DNA of 64,000 nt. It comes from Prescottella sp. R16. GTDB lineage: Bacteria; Actinomycetota; Actinomycetes; Mycobacteriales; Mycobacteriaceae. The stretch's first letter is position 1. Each line of letters begins with the position of its first letter. The translations under genes and the position numbers were made by a program. Location: NCBI RefSeq assembly GCF_030656875.1, contig NZ_CP130943.1, positions 4,154,001 to 4,218,000 on the forward strand, given 5' to 3'. The notes under the pieces are model-generated. The model had not been told where the DNA came from, made no database searches, and worked only from the letters and a program-made list of their open reading frames with translations. This document shows, one piece after another, positions 25,658-35,259 of this stretch.

Positions 25658-26760
25658 AGCTTCACCTCCCGGGCTCCGCCGGTACGCTTCTGGGCCTTCT
25701 CGCCGACCATGTTGAAGGCGAAGACCGTCAGGAACAGGAACAGACCGGGCACCAGCACGATGTACGGGTGCTTCTCGAAGACGTTGCCCTGGCCCTCCGA
25801 GATCATGTTGCCCCACGTCGGGGTGGGCGGCTGGATGCCGAGACCGAGGAAGCTCAGGGACGCCTCCGCGACGATCATCACCGACAGCATCACCATGCCG
25901 AGCGAGGCGAGCGGCAGGAAGACGTTGGGTGCGATCTCCCGGATCATCACCCGCCACCGGGTGGCGCCCATCGAGCGGGCCGCCAGCACGAATTCTCGTT
26001 GCGAGAACACGAGGGTGTTGGCTCGGGCGATGCGGATCATGCTGGGGATCGCGAGGACCGCCAGCGCGAACGAGATGTTCCGCAGGTTCGGTTCGAGGAC
26101 CGACGCGAGCGCGATCAGCAGGATCAGCGCGGGCACCGCGAGCAGCGAGTTGGTGAACACACCGATGATCTTGTCGACCTTGCCGCCGAAGTAGCCGGCG
26201 ATGATGCCGATCGCGCCGCCGACGATCAGGCCGATCAGGACCGCGGACACCGCGACGACGAGCGAGCCGCGGGCACCGTAGACGGAGCGCGCCAGCATGT
26301 CGAGGCCGAAGTTGTTGGTGCCCAGCGGGTGCTCGGAGAACAGGCTCGGCGGAGAGTAGCTCTTGGCGCCGAGGGTCTTGGTGGTGTCCTCGTGTTCGGC
26401 GAGCGGCAGGATCGGGGCGAGTACGGCCGCCGCGACCAGGGCCACGAGCCAGACACAGGACAGGACGAACGTCAGATCGAAGTCGGCTCCGAAGCGTGCC
26501 AGTCCCAGTCGGCGCACACCCATGTAGAGGGCGACGAGTCCGACCAGGAAGAGCGCGATCCGGGCACCGGTCACCAGGATCGGTGCCACCCCGAGGCCGG
26601 CTGCCACGACACCCACGACGGTGAGGATCGTGCCCACGCGGTACAGGTTCCGGCGCTCGGCGGCGTCGGACGTGTCGATCACGGACGTGGTGGTTCCGTC
26701 GTCGAGTTCCCGGCCCACTTCGGCCGGCATCTCGATCTCGTCTGTGGTGGTCTCAGACAT
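25654..26760 (-). CDS. Oligopeptide-type ABC transporter permease (DppC/OppC-like)
   Basis: A 368-residue inner-membrane permease. The C-terminal 240 residues hold the usual membrane domain with the EAA-type cytoplasmic loop (REFVLAARSMGATRWRVMIREIAPN). The N-terminus is unusual: after a 35-residue acidic cytoplasmic stretch there are two extra hydrophobic segments (about residues 42-85) before the usual first helix, making it some 60-70 residues longer than typical DppC. The ATG overlaps the end of the first permease gene by 8 bases. Confidence 0.9.
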   Translation of the reverse strand: MSETTTDEIEMPAEVGRELDDGTTTSVIDTSDAAERRNLYRVGTILTVVGVVAAGLGVAPILVTGARIALFLVGLVALYMGVRRLGLARFGADFDLTFVLSCVWLVALVAAAVLAPILPLAEHEDTTKTLGAKSYSPPSLFSEHPLGTNNFGLDMLARSVYGARGSLVVAVSAVLIGLIVGGAIGIIAGYFGGKVDKIIGVFTNSLLAVPALILLIALASVLEPNLRNISFALAVLAIPSMIRIARANTLVFSQREFVLAARSMGATRWRVMIREIAPNVFLPLASLGMVMLSVMIVAEASLSFLGLGIQPPTPTWGNMISEGQGNVFEKHPYIVLVPGLFLFLTVFAFNMVGEKAQKRTGGAREVKL

Positions 26761-27706
26761 GGGCACGTCGGCTCCTTGGGTCCAGGTATCCGTAGGAGAT
26801 GTCGATGACGCTGTTGGCGACCACATAGATGACCGCGATCACCAGCACCGCACCCTGCACCATCGGCATGTCGCCCTGCTGCGCGGCACGGACGATGAGC
26901 GAGCCCATACCCGGCAGCGAGAACAGCGTCTCGACGATGACGGTGCTGCCGATCATCGAGCCGAGGACGATGCCGAGCATCGTGATGAGCGAGAACGACG
27001 ACGGCCGCAGCGCGTCGCTGAACAGCAGGTGCCGGTTCGACATTCCCTTCGCCTTCGCGACGAGGATGTAGTTCTCCTTGAGCGTCGTCACCAGGTCGCT
27101 GCGCAGGATCCGGGTGAACATCGCCATCTCCAGGAGGCTGATGGCGACGGCCGGCAGGATCGCGTGGTACAGGTTTTCGCCCAGTCCTTCGGAGACCCGC
27201 ACCCACTGGGAACGCGGGAACCAGCCGAGGGAGTTGACGAAGATCATGATGAGCAGCAGGCCGGACAGGAAGCTGGGGATGGACAGCACACCGAAGGTGC
27301 ACGCGCTGATCGCGCGGTCGATCCAGCCGCCCTGGTGGCGTGCCGAGTACATGGCCAGCGGGACCGATACGACGAGTGCGATGACCAGGCCCATGACGGC
27401 CAGCTGCACACTCACCGGCAACGCCGATGCGATGCTGTCGGTCACCGATCCCTGAGGCGGCACCATCGACGTGCCGAGATCACCCTGCAGGGCGCCCGAC
27501 AGCCAGTTCCAGTACCGCGTCAAGAAGGGATCGTCGAGGCCCATCTCCGCCCGGACCCGTGCGTACTCTTCCGGTGCACGTCCCTCACCGAGCACCGCCA
27601 CCGACGGATCGCCCGGGATGAACGAGACGAGAGCGAACGTGCCGAGACTGACGATGAAGAGCACGACGACCAGTTCGATCAACTTGTCGATCACTGTTCG
27701 CGCCAT
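26753..27706 (-). CDS. Oligopeptide-type ABC transporter permease (DppB/OppB-like)
   Basis: A 317-residue permease with six predicted helices. The N-terminus (LIELVVVLFIVSLGTFALVSFIPGDP) is the classical DppB start, and the EAA loop is at LVTTLKENYILVAKAKGMS. AGGAGG lies upstream of the ATG. It follows the binding-protein gene after 61 bases and forms the transmembrane channel with the DppC-like subunit. Confidence 0.92.
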   Translation of the reverse strand: MARTVIDKLIELVVVLFIVSLGTFALVSFIPGDPSVAVLGEGRAPEEYARVRAEMGLDDPFLTRYWNWLSGALQGDLGTSMVPPQGSVTDSIASALPVSVQLAVMGLVIALVVSVPLAMYSARHQGGWIDRAISACTFGVLSIPSFLSGLLLIMIFVNSLGWFPRSQWVRVSEGLGENLYHAILPAVAISLLEMAMFTRILRSDLVTTLKENYILVAKAKGMSNRHLLFSDALRPSSFSLITMLGIVLGSMIGSTVIVETLFSLPGMGSLIVRAAQQGDMPMVQGAVLVIAVIYVVANSVIDISYGYLDPRSRRAHV

Positions 27707-27767
27707 CGTGTCACCGCCTCCTTCCTGTTTTCGTGAGCGTCCCAATCGAATTGCGACGAGAGTTGAT

Positions 27768-29378
27768 TCAGGACGCGGAACCGGAAGCGAGCCAAGCATT
27801 TCCGAAGAGCATGATCCCGTCCGCGCTGGGAGTGATTCCGTGGGCATTGCTGCTCCACGGGATGAAGTACTTGCCGGCACCGACCACGAGCATGGGTGCG
27901 GTGTCGTTGACGAGGGTCTGGATGTTCTCCAGGACCCGGCGTCGGTCGTCGTCGGTGGCCGCGGTCTGCAGGTCTGTCAGCAGGGCGTCCATCTCCGAGT
28001 TCTGGTAGCCGAGGACGTTGGACGTCGACGCGCTCGACAGGTTGCCGTACATCCGGACGAACGGTGACTCGTCGAGGATGTTGAAGCCGGCGTAGCCGAT
28101 GTCGTAGTCGTGCTGCGCGTACATCTTCTTGACGAGGTCGTTGATGCTCGACGCGTACACGATGTCGACGGTGAACCCCACGGCCTGCAGCTGCGACTGG
28201 AAGGCTAGCGCACTGCGTTGTGTCGCAGGATCGTTCATCCCGACGTAGGTGAGTTTGCCGTCGTAGCCGTCGGCCTTGGCCTCGTCGAGATACTTCTTCG
28301 CCGCGTCGGGGTCGTAGCCGGCGCCGGCGACGTCACCGTGCCACTGCGACCAGTCCTGGAACATGTCGCTGCCCGACTTGCCGAATCCCCCCTCGACGCG
28401 CTCGTTGAAGGCGTTCGGATCGAATCCGGCGACGATGGCCTTGCGGACCCGTTCGTCGGATGCGGCCCGCCCCTCACGCTGGTTGATGTTGCCGACCCCG
28501 CCCATGTTGACGGTGTAGACGTAGCCGACGTCACCGGAATCGAGTGCGTTGTGGACGGTTTCAGCGTTGCGCAGGTACGCGGCCTGGATGTCGCCGGCAT
28601 GCAGGGCGTCGAGCTTGCCCTGCTCACTGACGATCGCCGGGAACCGCAACCTGTCCAGATGCGGCTTCCCACCCCAGTACGACGGATTCGCCGCGAGGAC
28701 CAGTTCGTCCTGCGACGCGAACCGCTCCACCGTGAACGGACCCGCCCCGACCGGAGCGAACGTGCCCGACGCCATCGACGACGGCGCCACCACCATCCCC
28801 GGCCCCGTGGTGAACATGATCGGGAACTCGTTCCACGGCTGCTTCAACGTGAACACCACCGTCGACGCATCCGGAGAAGTCACATCCGCAACCGACACGT
28901 TCCACACCTGCGTGTGCGTGCCCTTCTTCTGCAGATACCGATCGATGCTCCACCGCACCGCATCCGCATCCACCGGGGTGCCGTCACTGAACGTCGCACC
29001 GTCCCGCAGTCGCAGCGTCCAGACGGTGTTGTCACCGTTGGCCGTCAGAGACTGCGCCAACTGCGGCACATACTCCTTCGCCTCCGGGTCGTACCGCATC
29101 AACAGGTCGTAGATCGCCGCCATCTCCGAGCCGCCCGTGGATCCGCCGTCCTGACGGTCCGCCGGATCCAGGCTGCTCACCGAGCTGTAGGTGGCGTACG
29201 ACAACGTGCCGCCCGACACGGGATCACCGCCGTCGGCCTGGCCACCGACGAGACCCGTCGACACCTCCGATGCGTCGGTCGAGCCGGTCGAGCTGCCGGC
29301 ACAACCGGCGATCAGCACCGCTGCAGCGGACAGTGCCGTGACGAACCGCCCCAGACGGGCCAGAGACGAACCGTTCAC
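27768..29378 (-). CDS. ABC transporter substrate-binding lipoprotein, family 5
   Basis: A 536-residue extracytoplasmic solute-binding protein (peptide/nickel family 5) with a lipoprotein signal ending at Cys26 (VLIAGCAG), a disordered Gly/Ser linker, and the family-5 hallmarks GGTLSYATYSSVSSLDPA, TWTLRLRDGATFSDGTPV and the YWGG block. Its GTG overlaps the stop of the preceding amidohydrolase (GTGA), so the hydrolase, binding protein, two permeases and two ATPases form one unit. Two paralogues, at 31,857 and 57,009, share the same linker position and core motifs but lack permeases of their own. Confidence 0.92.
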   Translation of the reverse strand: MNGSSLARLGRFVTALSAAAVLIAGCAGSSTGSTDASEVSTGLVGGQADGGDPVSGGTLSYATYSSVSSLDPADRQDGGSTGGSEMAAIYDLLMRYDPEAKEYVPQLAQSLTANGDNTVWTLRLRDGATFSDGTPVDADAVRWSIDRYLQKKGTHTQVWNVSVADVTSPDASTVVFTLKQPWNEFPIMFTTGPGMVVAPSSMASGTFAPVGAGPFTVERFASQDELVLAANPSYWGGKPHLDRLRFPAIVSEQGKLDALHAGDIQAAYLRNAETVHNALDSGDVGYVYTVNMGGVGNINQREGRAASDERVRKAIVAGFDPNAFNERVEGGFGKSGSDMFQDWSQWHGDVAGAGYDPDAAKKYLDEAKADGYDGKLTYVGMNDPATQRSALAFQSQLQAVGFTVDIVYASSINDLVKKMYAQHDYDIGYAGFNILDESPFVRMYGNLSSASTSNVLGYQNSEMDALLTDLQTAATDDDRRRVLENIQTLVNDTAPMLVVGAGKYFIPWSSNAHGITPSADGIMLFGNAWLASGSAS

Positions 29379-31066
29379 CGAACTTCCCCTTCGGCCGACG
29401 CGAACTCCGGAGCCACCGAGCCGGCGGAGAACACCACACGGCCACCGACCACCGTCGTGAGCACGGCGACGTCCCCGATCGCCGACGGCTCGCACGACAG
29501 CGGATCACCGTCGAGGACCACGAAGTCCGCGAACAGGCCCGGCGCGATCGCCCCCTTGACGTCGTCCTCGCCGACGAGCCGCGCGGCCGCGGTCGTGTAG
29601 CCGGACACGGCGGTCGCGGCGTCGATGCGCTGCTCGGGGCCGAGGACGTCACCGCTGCGGGTGACGCGGTTGACCGCCGTACCGATCGTGAACAGCGGAT
29701 GGACCGGGGTGACGGGGCTGTCGCAGTGCAGTGCGAACCGCAGTCCCGCCGCGGTGATCGACGCGAGAGGACTGATCCGGCTGCCGCGGTCGGGGCCGAG
29801 GAAACGGTCCCGGTGCCGGTCACCCCAGTAGTAGACGTGGTTGACGAACACCGATGCGGCGACACCGAGTTCGCTCATGCGCCGAATCTGGTCCTCGCGC
29901 AACGTCTGTACGTGTTCGAGCCGGTGCTGGAGTCCTCCCGGAAGTCCGGCGCCGGTCGCGGCCACGGCCTTCTCGATCGCATCGAGTGCGAGGTCGATGG
30001 CGTGGTCGCCGTTGGTGTGGACGGCGACCTGCAGCCCCGCGGCGTGGCACTGCGCGACCATCTCGTCGAGGTCCCCGGACGGGATCGCCATCTCGCCGCA
30101 GTGGCAGCCGTCCAGGTCGTGGTACGGCTCCGACAGTGCGCCGGTGTGCAACTGGATCGACCCGTCCGAGATCAGTTTGACGCCACCGACAGTGAGCGTG
30201 TCGTCGGACGATTCACCGGTGGCGGTGGCCGGGTCGAACCCGTCGAGGGCACCGAAGCCGACGTAGAGACGGCCACGCAGGGCCAGTTCACCGGCGGCCT
30301 GCAGGCGCCGGTAGGAGTCGATCATCACGGGGGTGACGAACATGTCGTGGAAGCTGGTGACACCGACCGCCGCCATCCGGGCGAGGGATCGGCGCAGTGA
30401 CGCGTCGAGGTCGTCGGCGCCGGGCATCGCCTCGTCCGGGTCGACGACCAGGCGCATCGCCGGCAGCTCCCGAAACTCTCCGGTGGGGGCACCGTTCGCG
30501 TCCCGAACGATCACGCCTCCCTCGGGGTCGGGGGTATCACGGTCGATCCCCTTGGCCCGCAAGACGAACGAGTTGACGTACACCGCGTGTCCGGACAGGT
30601 GCCGGACGAAGATCGGCCGCGTCGTGTCGGCGCGGTCCAGGTCGGCGACGGTCAGACCGCGGTCGTCGGCGACGAGGGTGTCGTCGAAACCGGCGGCGAG
30701 GACCGCGTGCCCCGGAACGGCCCCGGCCGCGCGAACCGTCAGCGCAGCCACCAGGGCATCGATGTCCGGGCAGGCGGTGACACCCGCGTCCACATCGGCC
30801 TCGGCGTTGCCGGACATGTGGGGATGCAGGTGCGTTTCGATGAAGCCAGGAAGAACCGTCCGGCCCGCGAGATCGACCCGGGCGGTGCCCGGTCCGGCGA
30901 GCGCGGCGATCTCGGTGTCCGACCCCACGGCGACGAATCGTCCGTCCCGTACCGCGAAGGCCGTGACGGTATCCGCATCCGTCATGGTCTGCACGACGCC
31001 ACCCAGGCAGATCAGGTCGGGACGCGAAGTGCCCGCATCGGCACCCGCTGCCAAACAATCGACCAT
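29375..31066 (-). CDS. YtcJ-like metal-dependent amidohydrolase (amidohydrolase family 3)
   Basis: A 563-residue amidohydrolase-superfamily protein. The first metal motif is HLHPH in PGFIETHLHPHMSG, a His-rich block HTNGDHAID follows in the second half, then HRLEHVQ, and an Asp in CDSPVTPVHPLF; the C-terminus has the GAIAPGLFADFVVLDGDP block. AAAGGAG decides the ATG. YtcJ-type enzymes cleave C-N bonds of amides, formamides or cyclic ureas; substrate here is unknown. It is cytoplasmic and leads the ABC transporter operon, so the imported compound is probably its substrate or a relative. Another family-3 member lies at 48,363. Confidence 0.88.
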   Translation of the reverse strand: MVDCLAAGADAGTSRPDLICLGGVVQTMTDADTVTAFAVRDGRFVAVGSDTEIAALAGPGTARVDLAGRTVLPGFIETHLHPHMSGNAEADVDAGVTACPDIDALVAALTVRAAGAVPGHAVLAAGFDDTLVADDRGLTVADLDRADTTRPIFVRHLSGHAVYVNSFVLRAKGIDRDTPDPEGGVIVRDANGAPTGEFRELPAMRLVVDPDEAMPGADDLDASLRRSLARMAAVGVTSFHDMFVTPVMIDSYRRLQAAGELALRGRLYVGFGALDGFDPATATGESSDDTLTVGGVKLISDGSIQLHTGALSEPYHDLDGCHCGEMAIPSGDLDEMVAQCHAAGLQVAVHTNGDHAIDLALDAIEKAVAATGAGLPGGLQHRLEHVQTLREDQIRRMSELGVAASVFVNHVYYWGDRHRDRFLGPDRGSRISPLASITAAGLRFALHCDSPVTPVHPLFTIGTAVNRVTRSGDVLGPEQRIDAATAVSGYTTAAARLVGEDDVKGAIAPGLFADFVVLDGDPLSCEPSAIGDVAVLTTVVGGRVVFSAGSVAPEFASAEGEVR

Positions 31067-31856
31067 TTGATCTCCTTTTGAGACGTGCGTCACAAGACGC
31101 TCGAGGGAGGCTAGCGCACAATGAAATTCACTCCGGACACCGGAGCGTTCCTACCTGCGAGTAATTTCCGAAACACCCTGATCCGAGCAAGAAACCGCAC
31201 GTCGGAGCCGAGTCCCACTCAGCGAGACCTGCGGGATTGCGGGAGCGCTCGTCCGATCACGCCGGGCCGGACACGCGCGCGTCTGCATGCCCCCGAACCG
31301 GTGAGTCCCATCGATGTGGCACCGGGTCGCGGCCGGCGCGATACCGCCTCGTTCGGCGCCCGACGCCGCGGTGGCGGCGGCCGACATCGCGCCCAGCCTG
31401 CTCGCCGACCCCCATGCCCGAGGCGTGTGCTGCGAACCCATCACGACACCTCCACTTCCGACGGCCGTCGACATCTTCGACGCCCACCCTGAAAGGAGTG
31501 CTGAACTGCGAAAACGCCGACGTCGAACACGGTCTACACCAACTGGCGTCCCGATAATCTAGGACATGTTTCTCATTTCCACAAGAGTCGTTCGACCGTC
31601 GATGCGTGAACCGCGAATACCCCTGGGAGAGCACGAAACCCCCGATCTGTCCGAATCCTTGTGTGACGCCCATCTCACCCGCTAGAGTCCGTGTCTGCAA
31701 CGGACCGCGCGGCGTGCCCGCCGTGGCCGTCAGCACTCGGCGACCGGGCGCTCTGCCCTGTCGGATGCCCGAGATTCCAACTCGATCAGGCGGACGGGAC
31801 CACACGACACCCGTACCGACAGCACGGGCGCCAACCCCCAACCGTGGAGGTTCTTC
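31067..31856. other. Long intergenic region between divergent transport genes
   Basis: This 790-base stretch separates the amidohydrolase/ABC operon from the orphan binding-protein gene. The right part holds a promoter and a leader of about 160 bases. A 97-codon leftward frame (31151-31441) has GGAGG before its ATG, but its codon use decays after about 45 codons and it matches nothing recognised. No IS end or RNA gene was recognised; the middle may be a remnant of a lost gene. Confidence 0.4.
31659..31688 (+). promoter_or_regulatory. Promoter of the orphan binding-protein gene
   Basis: TTGTGT (31659-31664) and TAGAGT (31683-31688) are separated by 18 bp. The start of transcription would be near 31695, giving a leader of about 160 nt before the ATG at 31857. 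Confidence 0.5.
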
Positions 31857-33464
31857 ATGAGCAAGTATTCGAGGAGAGTCAGCCGCATGCTGGCGATGGT
31901 CGCCATCGGTGCCGTCGCCCTCACCGGCTGCGCCGGCAACGACGACAACGACGAGAACTCGTCCGGTTCCGGTGGAGCGACGACGACGGCCTTCGGAATC
32001 CTGGGCGACCAGGGTGACGGCGGCACCCCGGTGTCGGGTGGCACGCTCAGCTACGCCACCTACGCGCCCGTCACGAGCCTGGATCCGACCGTCACCCAGC
32101 CCGCGGGAGCGACCGGCGGTTCCGAGATGGCGGCCGTCTACGACGTGCTGATGCGGTACGACACCGAGACGCAGACCTTCGAGCCGCAGCTCGCGAAGTC
32201 GTTCGAGGAGAGCAGCGACCACCTGACGTGGACGCTGAAGCTGCGCGACGGCGTCACCTTCAGCGACGGCACTCCGCTGAACGCGGACGCGGTCGTCGCG
32301 AGCATCGATCGCTACAACCAGCGACGCGGCGCCAACTCGCAGGTGTACACGCAGATGGTCAAGAGCACCGAGGCCACGGACGCGTCGACCGTCGTGTTCA
32401 CGCTGAACCAGCCGTGGCGCACCTTCCCGGCGATGCTCGCCTACGGGCACGGCATGATCGTGGCCCCGTCCTCGCAGCAGGGCGACAAGTTCACCCCGAT
32501 CGGCGCCGGCCCGTTCACGGTCACCAACCTGGCACCGCAGCAAGAGCTGGATCTGAAGGCCCGTCCGGACTACTGGGGCGGCGCGCCGAACCTCGACGGC
32601 CTCAAGTTCGTCGCGATCGCCGCCGAGCAGCCCAAGGTCGACGCACTGAAGACCAACGGCGTCGACATGATCTACCTCCGCAACGCGGAGACCGTGAACG
32701 CCGCGAAGGACGAGTTCCCCGGCTACATCGAGACCGTGAGCATGTCGATGGTCGGCCAGCTCAACAACGCGGAGGGCCGCCCCGGCTCCGACCCGCGAGT
32801 CCGTCAGGCCATCGCGTACGCCGTCGACCCCGAGGTCCTGAACCAGCGCGCCCGCAACGGGCAGGGCATGCCGGGCACCGACATGTTCCAGCCGTGGTCG
32901 ATCTGGCACGGTGACACCTCCGGCATCACCCCGGACGCCGCGAAGGCCAAGGAACTCGTCGAGCAGGCCAAGGCCGACGGCTTCGACGGCAGGATCACCT
33001 ACGTCGGTGTCAACGAGCCCAACGCCCAGCAGATCGCGCTGGCCGTGCAGGCCCAGCTCAACGCCGTCGGCTTCGACGTCGTCCTCGAGACCACCAGCAA
33101 CATCACCGACATGGTCAAGCGGCTCTACGTCGACCGCAACTACGACATGAGCTTCGGCGCCTACAGCATCTCGGACGTCGCGCCCGAGATCCGGCTGTTC
33201 AGCTCGCTGTCGAGCACGTCGACCAACAACATCCTCGGCTACAAGAACCCGGAGATGGACGAACTGCTCGCCAAGGTGCTCTCGGCTCCGGACGAGTCCG
33301 CCCAGAAGGCCGCGATCAACGAGATCCAGCAGTTGGTGAACACCGATCAGCCGTTCCTCGCGTGGGGCGCCGGCACCAACTTCGTCGCCTGGGGTGACAA
33401 CGTGTACCGCGTGAGCCCGACCGTCGACGGAATCATGCTGTTCGACAAGGCGTTCAAGAAGTAA
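31857..33464 (+). CDS. Orphan ABC substrate-binding lipoprotein, family 5
   Basis: A 535-residue family-5 solute-binding protein with lipobox ALTGC (Cys25) and the core motifs GGTLSYATYAPVTSLDPT, TWTLKLRDGVTFSDGTPL, GAGPFTV and DYWGG. It is clearly paralogous to the binding protein at 27,768 (same motifs, length and ending GIMLF-DKAF/GNAW). GGAGG precedes the ATG. No permease or ATPase follows it; a 19-bp terminator does. It probably feeds the ABC transporter encoded 4 kb to the left with a second substrate. Confidence 0.92.
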   Translation: MSKYSRRVSRMLAMVAIGAVALTGCAGNDDNDENSSGSGGATTTAFGILGDQGDGGTPVSGGTLSYATYAPVTSLDPTVTQPAGATGGSEMAAVYDVLMRYDTETQTFEPQLAKSFEESSDHLTWTLKLRDGVTFSDGTPLNADAVVASIDRYNQRRGANSQVYTQMVKSTEATDASTVVFTLNQPWRTFPAMLAYGHGMIVAPSSQQGDKFTPIGAGPFTVTNLAPQQELDLKARPDYWGGAPNLDGLKFVAIAAEQPKVDALKTNGVDMIYLRNAETVNAAKDEFPGYIETVSMSMVGQLNNAEGRPGSDPRVRQAIAYAVDPEVLNQRARNGQGMPGTDMFQPWSIWHGDTSGITPDAAKAKELVEQAKADGFDGRITYVGVNEPNAQQIALAVQAQLNAVGFDVVLETTSNITDMVKRLYVDRNYDMSFGAYSISDVAPEIRLFSSLSSTSTNNILGYKNPEMDELLAKVLSAPDESAQKAAINEIQQLVNTDQPFLAWGAGTNFVAWGDNVYRVSPTVDGIMLFDKAFKK

Positions 33465-33482
33465 CCCGACACCGCATCACCC

Positions 33483-33522
33483 AGCGGAAGGCCCCGCCAC
33501 TCCAGTGGCGGGGCCTTCCGCT
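33483..33522. terminator. Bidirectional 19-bp hairpin terminator
   Basis: 33483-33501 pairs perfectly with 33504-33522 (19 bp) with only CC between the arms, so the top pair or two must open to form the loop. It separates the binding-protein gene from the convergent aminoacylase-like gene. Confidence 0.85.
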
Positions 33523-33531
33523 GTGCGGTCG

Positions 33532-35259
33532 CTATCCGGTCGACGGCGGCGCCGGCTGCGCGCCCCGGACGAGACGGCCCGGCAGCGCCCCGGTGTGCCC
33601 ACCGTTCTCGAACACCACCTCCCCCGCGACGACCGTCGCGGTGTACCCCGATGCGGTCTGCATCAGCCGCCGGCCGCCGGTGGGCAGGTCGTAGCAAACC
33701 TCCGGGTGGTGGGCCTGCAGCCGATCGAAGTCGATCACATTGAGATCTGCCCGGTAGCCGACCTCGATCCGGCCCCGGTCGAGCAGGCCGACGACGGCCG
33801 CGGTGTCGGCGGTGTGCCGCTTGACCAGCCATTCGACCGGGAACCGGTCACCGCGCCGGCGGTCCCGGCCCCAATGTGTGAGCAGCGTGGTGGGGAAGCT
33901 CGCGTCGCAGATCGCGCCGCAGTGCGCGCCCCCGTCCCCGAGTGCCGGCACGGTGTCGGCGCGGGCCAGCATCTCCCCGACGGCGTCGAGATTCCCGGCC
34001 GCATAGTTGAGCATCGGGAAGTACAGCAGCCCGCGCCCGTCCTGCGACATCATCGCGTCGTATGCCACCGCGACCGGATCGGCGCCGGCCCGCTCGGCGA
34101 ACGCTGCCACCGAATCCTCCGGCCCCGGCTCGTAGTTCGGCGGATCGCCGAGCAGGTACACCCGATCGAACCGGGTCGAGAGCCGCTCGACGAACTCGCT
34201 GTCGGTCACCGGGGACTCCGTCAGGATCGCGGCCCGGACCTCGGTGCGGCGCAACTGCTCGATCCGTTCGGCCGGCGGCAGGTCCGCGAGTGCGGCGTAG
34301 GTCGGGTACGCCATGAACGGATGCCAGCTGAGCTCCCAGCCGAGCATCACCCCGACCGCGCGCGGCGCAACCTGACCGATGATCGGAATGTTCTGCTTCG
34401 CAGACACTTCCGACAGGCCGTCGAGCAGGTCCACCCATTTGTCCGGAGCCCGGTCGCTCTGGACCACCGAGACCGACATCGGTCGCTGCGCCGCCGCGAC
34501 GATCGCACTCACGAACTCCATCTCCTCCGGCTCGTCCATGAAGTCGGAGATGAAGTCGATGACGCCGGCACCTGCATCGGCGAGGCCCCGAGCCATGCCG
34601 GTCAGTTCTTCGCGCGACGCGGTGAGACTCGGCGTCGGTTCGCCCGTGGACGTCTTGTGCACCGCGGTCCGAGACGTCGACCATCCGAGCGCGCCGGCCT
34701 CGATCGACTCGGCCACGAGAGCGCGCATCCGGTCCATCTCGGCGTCGGTCGGCCGCGCGAGATGGTCTCCGCCACGCGGACCCATCACATAGGTGCGCAG
34801 CGCCCCGTGCGGCAACTGCGCCGCGAAATCGATCGCGTGCGGAGTGTCGATCGCGTCGAGGTAGTCGGGGAAGGTCTCCCAGTTCCACGACATCCCTTCG
34901 GCCAGGACACTTCCGGGAATGTCCTCGACACCCTCCATGAGGCTGATCAACCAGTCGCGCTGCTCCGGCCGGACCGGGGCGAACCCGACACCGCAGTTCC
35001 CCATGACCACTGTGGTCACCCCGTGCAGAGACGACGGGGTCAGTAGCGGATCCCATGTGACCTGCCCGTCGTAGTGGGTGTGGATGTCGACGAACCCCGG
35101 TGTGACGAGCAGTCCGGCTGCGTCGATCTCGCGTCGCCCGGTGCCGGGCACATCGCCGACCGCGGTGATGCGGCCGTCGTCGACCGCGACGTCCGCCGAC
35201 CGGGGAGCCGCACCCGTCCCGTCGACGACCAGCCCGCCACGAATCACCAGATCATGCAT
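33532..35259 (-). CDS. N-acyl-D-amino-acid deacylase-like amidohydrolase
   Basis: A 575-residue amidohydrolase of the D-aminoacylase branch. The N-terminus [16 protein letters not shown], the metal motif DIHTHYDG (near residues 59-66), the [10 protein letters not shown] block with its metal-ligand Cys, and the [15 protein letters not shown] and [12 protein letters not shown] segments near the C-terminus are all present. Members remove N-acyl groups from D-amino acids or hydrolyse related amides. AAGGGAG supports the ATG at 35259. Its start overlaps the end of the esterase gene by 8 bases, so both are one operon. It is cytoplasmic; the substrate is unknown. Confidence 0.88.
   Translation of the reverse strand: MHDLVIRGGLVVDGTGAAPRSADVAVDDGRITAVGDVPGTGRREIDAAGLLVTPGFVDIHTHYDGQVTWDPLLTPSSLHGVTTVVMGNCGVGFAPVRPEQRDWLISLMEGVEDIPGSVLAEGMSWNWETFPDYLDAIDTPHAIDFAAQLPHGALRTYVMGPRGGDHLARPTDAEMDRMRALVAESIEAGALGWSTSRTAVHKTSTGEPTPSLTASREELTGMARGLADAGAGVIDFISDFMDEPEEMEFVSAIVAAAQRPMSVSVVQSDRAPDKWVDLLDGLSEVSAKQNIPIIGQVAPRAVGVMLGWELSWHPFMAYPTYAALADLPPAERIEQLRRTEVRAAILTESPVTDSEFVERLSTRFDRVYLLGDPPNYEPGPEDSVAAFAERAGADPVAVAYDAMMSQDGRGLLYFPMLNYAAGNLDAVGEMLARADTVPALGDGGAHCGAICDASFPTTLLTHWGRDRRRGDRFPVEWLVKRHTADTAAVVGLLDRGRIEVGYRADLNVIDFDRLQAHHPEVCYDLPTGGRRLMQTASGYTATVVAGEVVFENGGHTGALPGRLVRGAQPAPPSTG

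Noticed and set aside
22146-25715. A 1189-codon rightward open frame opposite the amidase and ABC ATPase genes
   Set aside because: It is antisense to three clear genes with intact motifs; in such GC-rich DNA long antisense frames are common, and its sequence shows no fold or motif.
31151-31441. Leftward 97-codon frame in the long intergenic region
   Set aside because: A GGAGG precedes the ATG, but codon bias fades along the frame, the composition is unlike a folded protein and no family is recognised.
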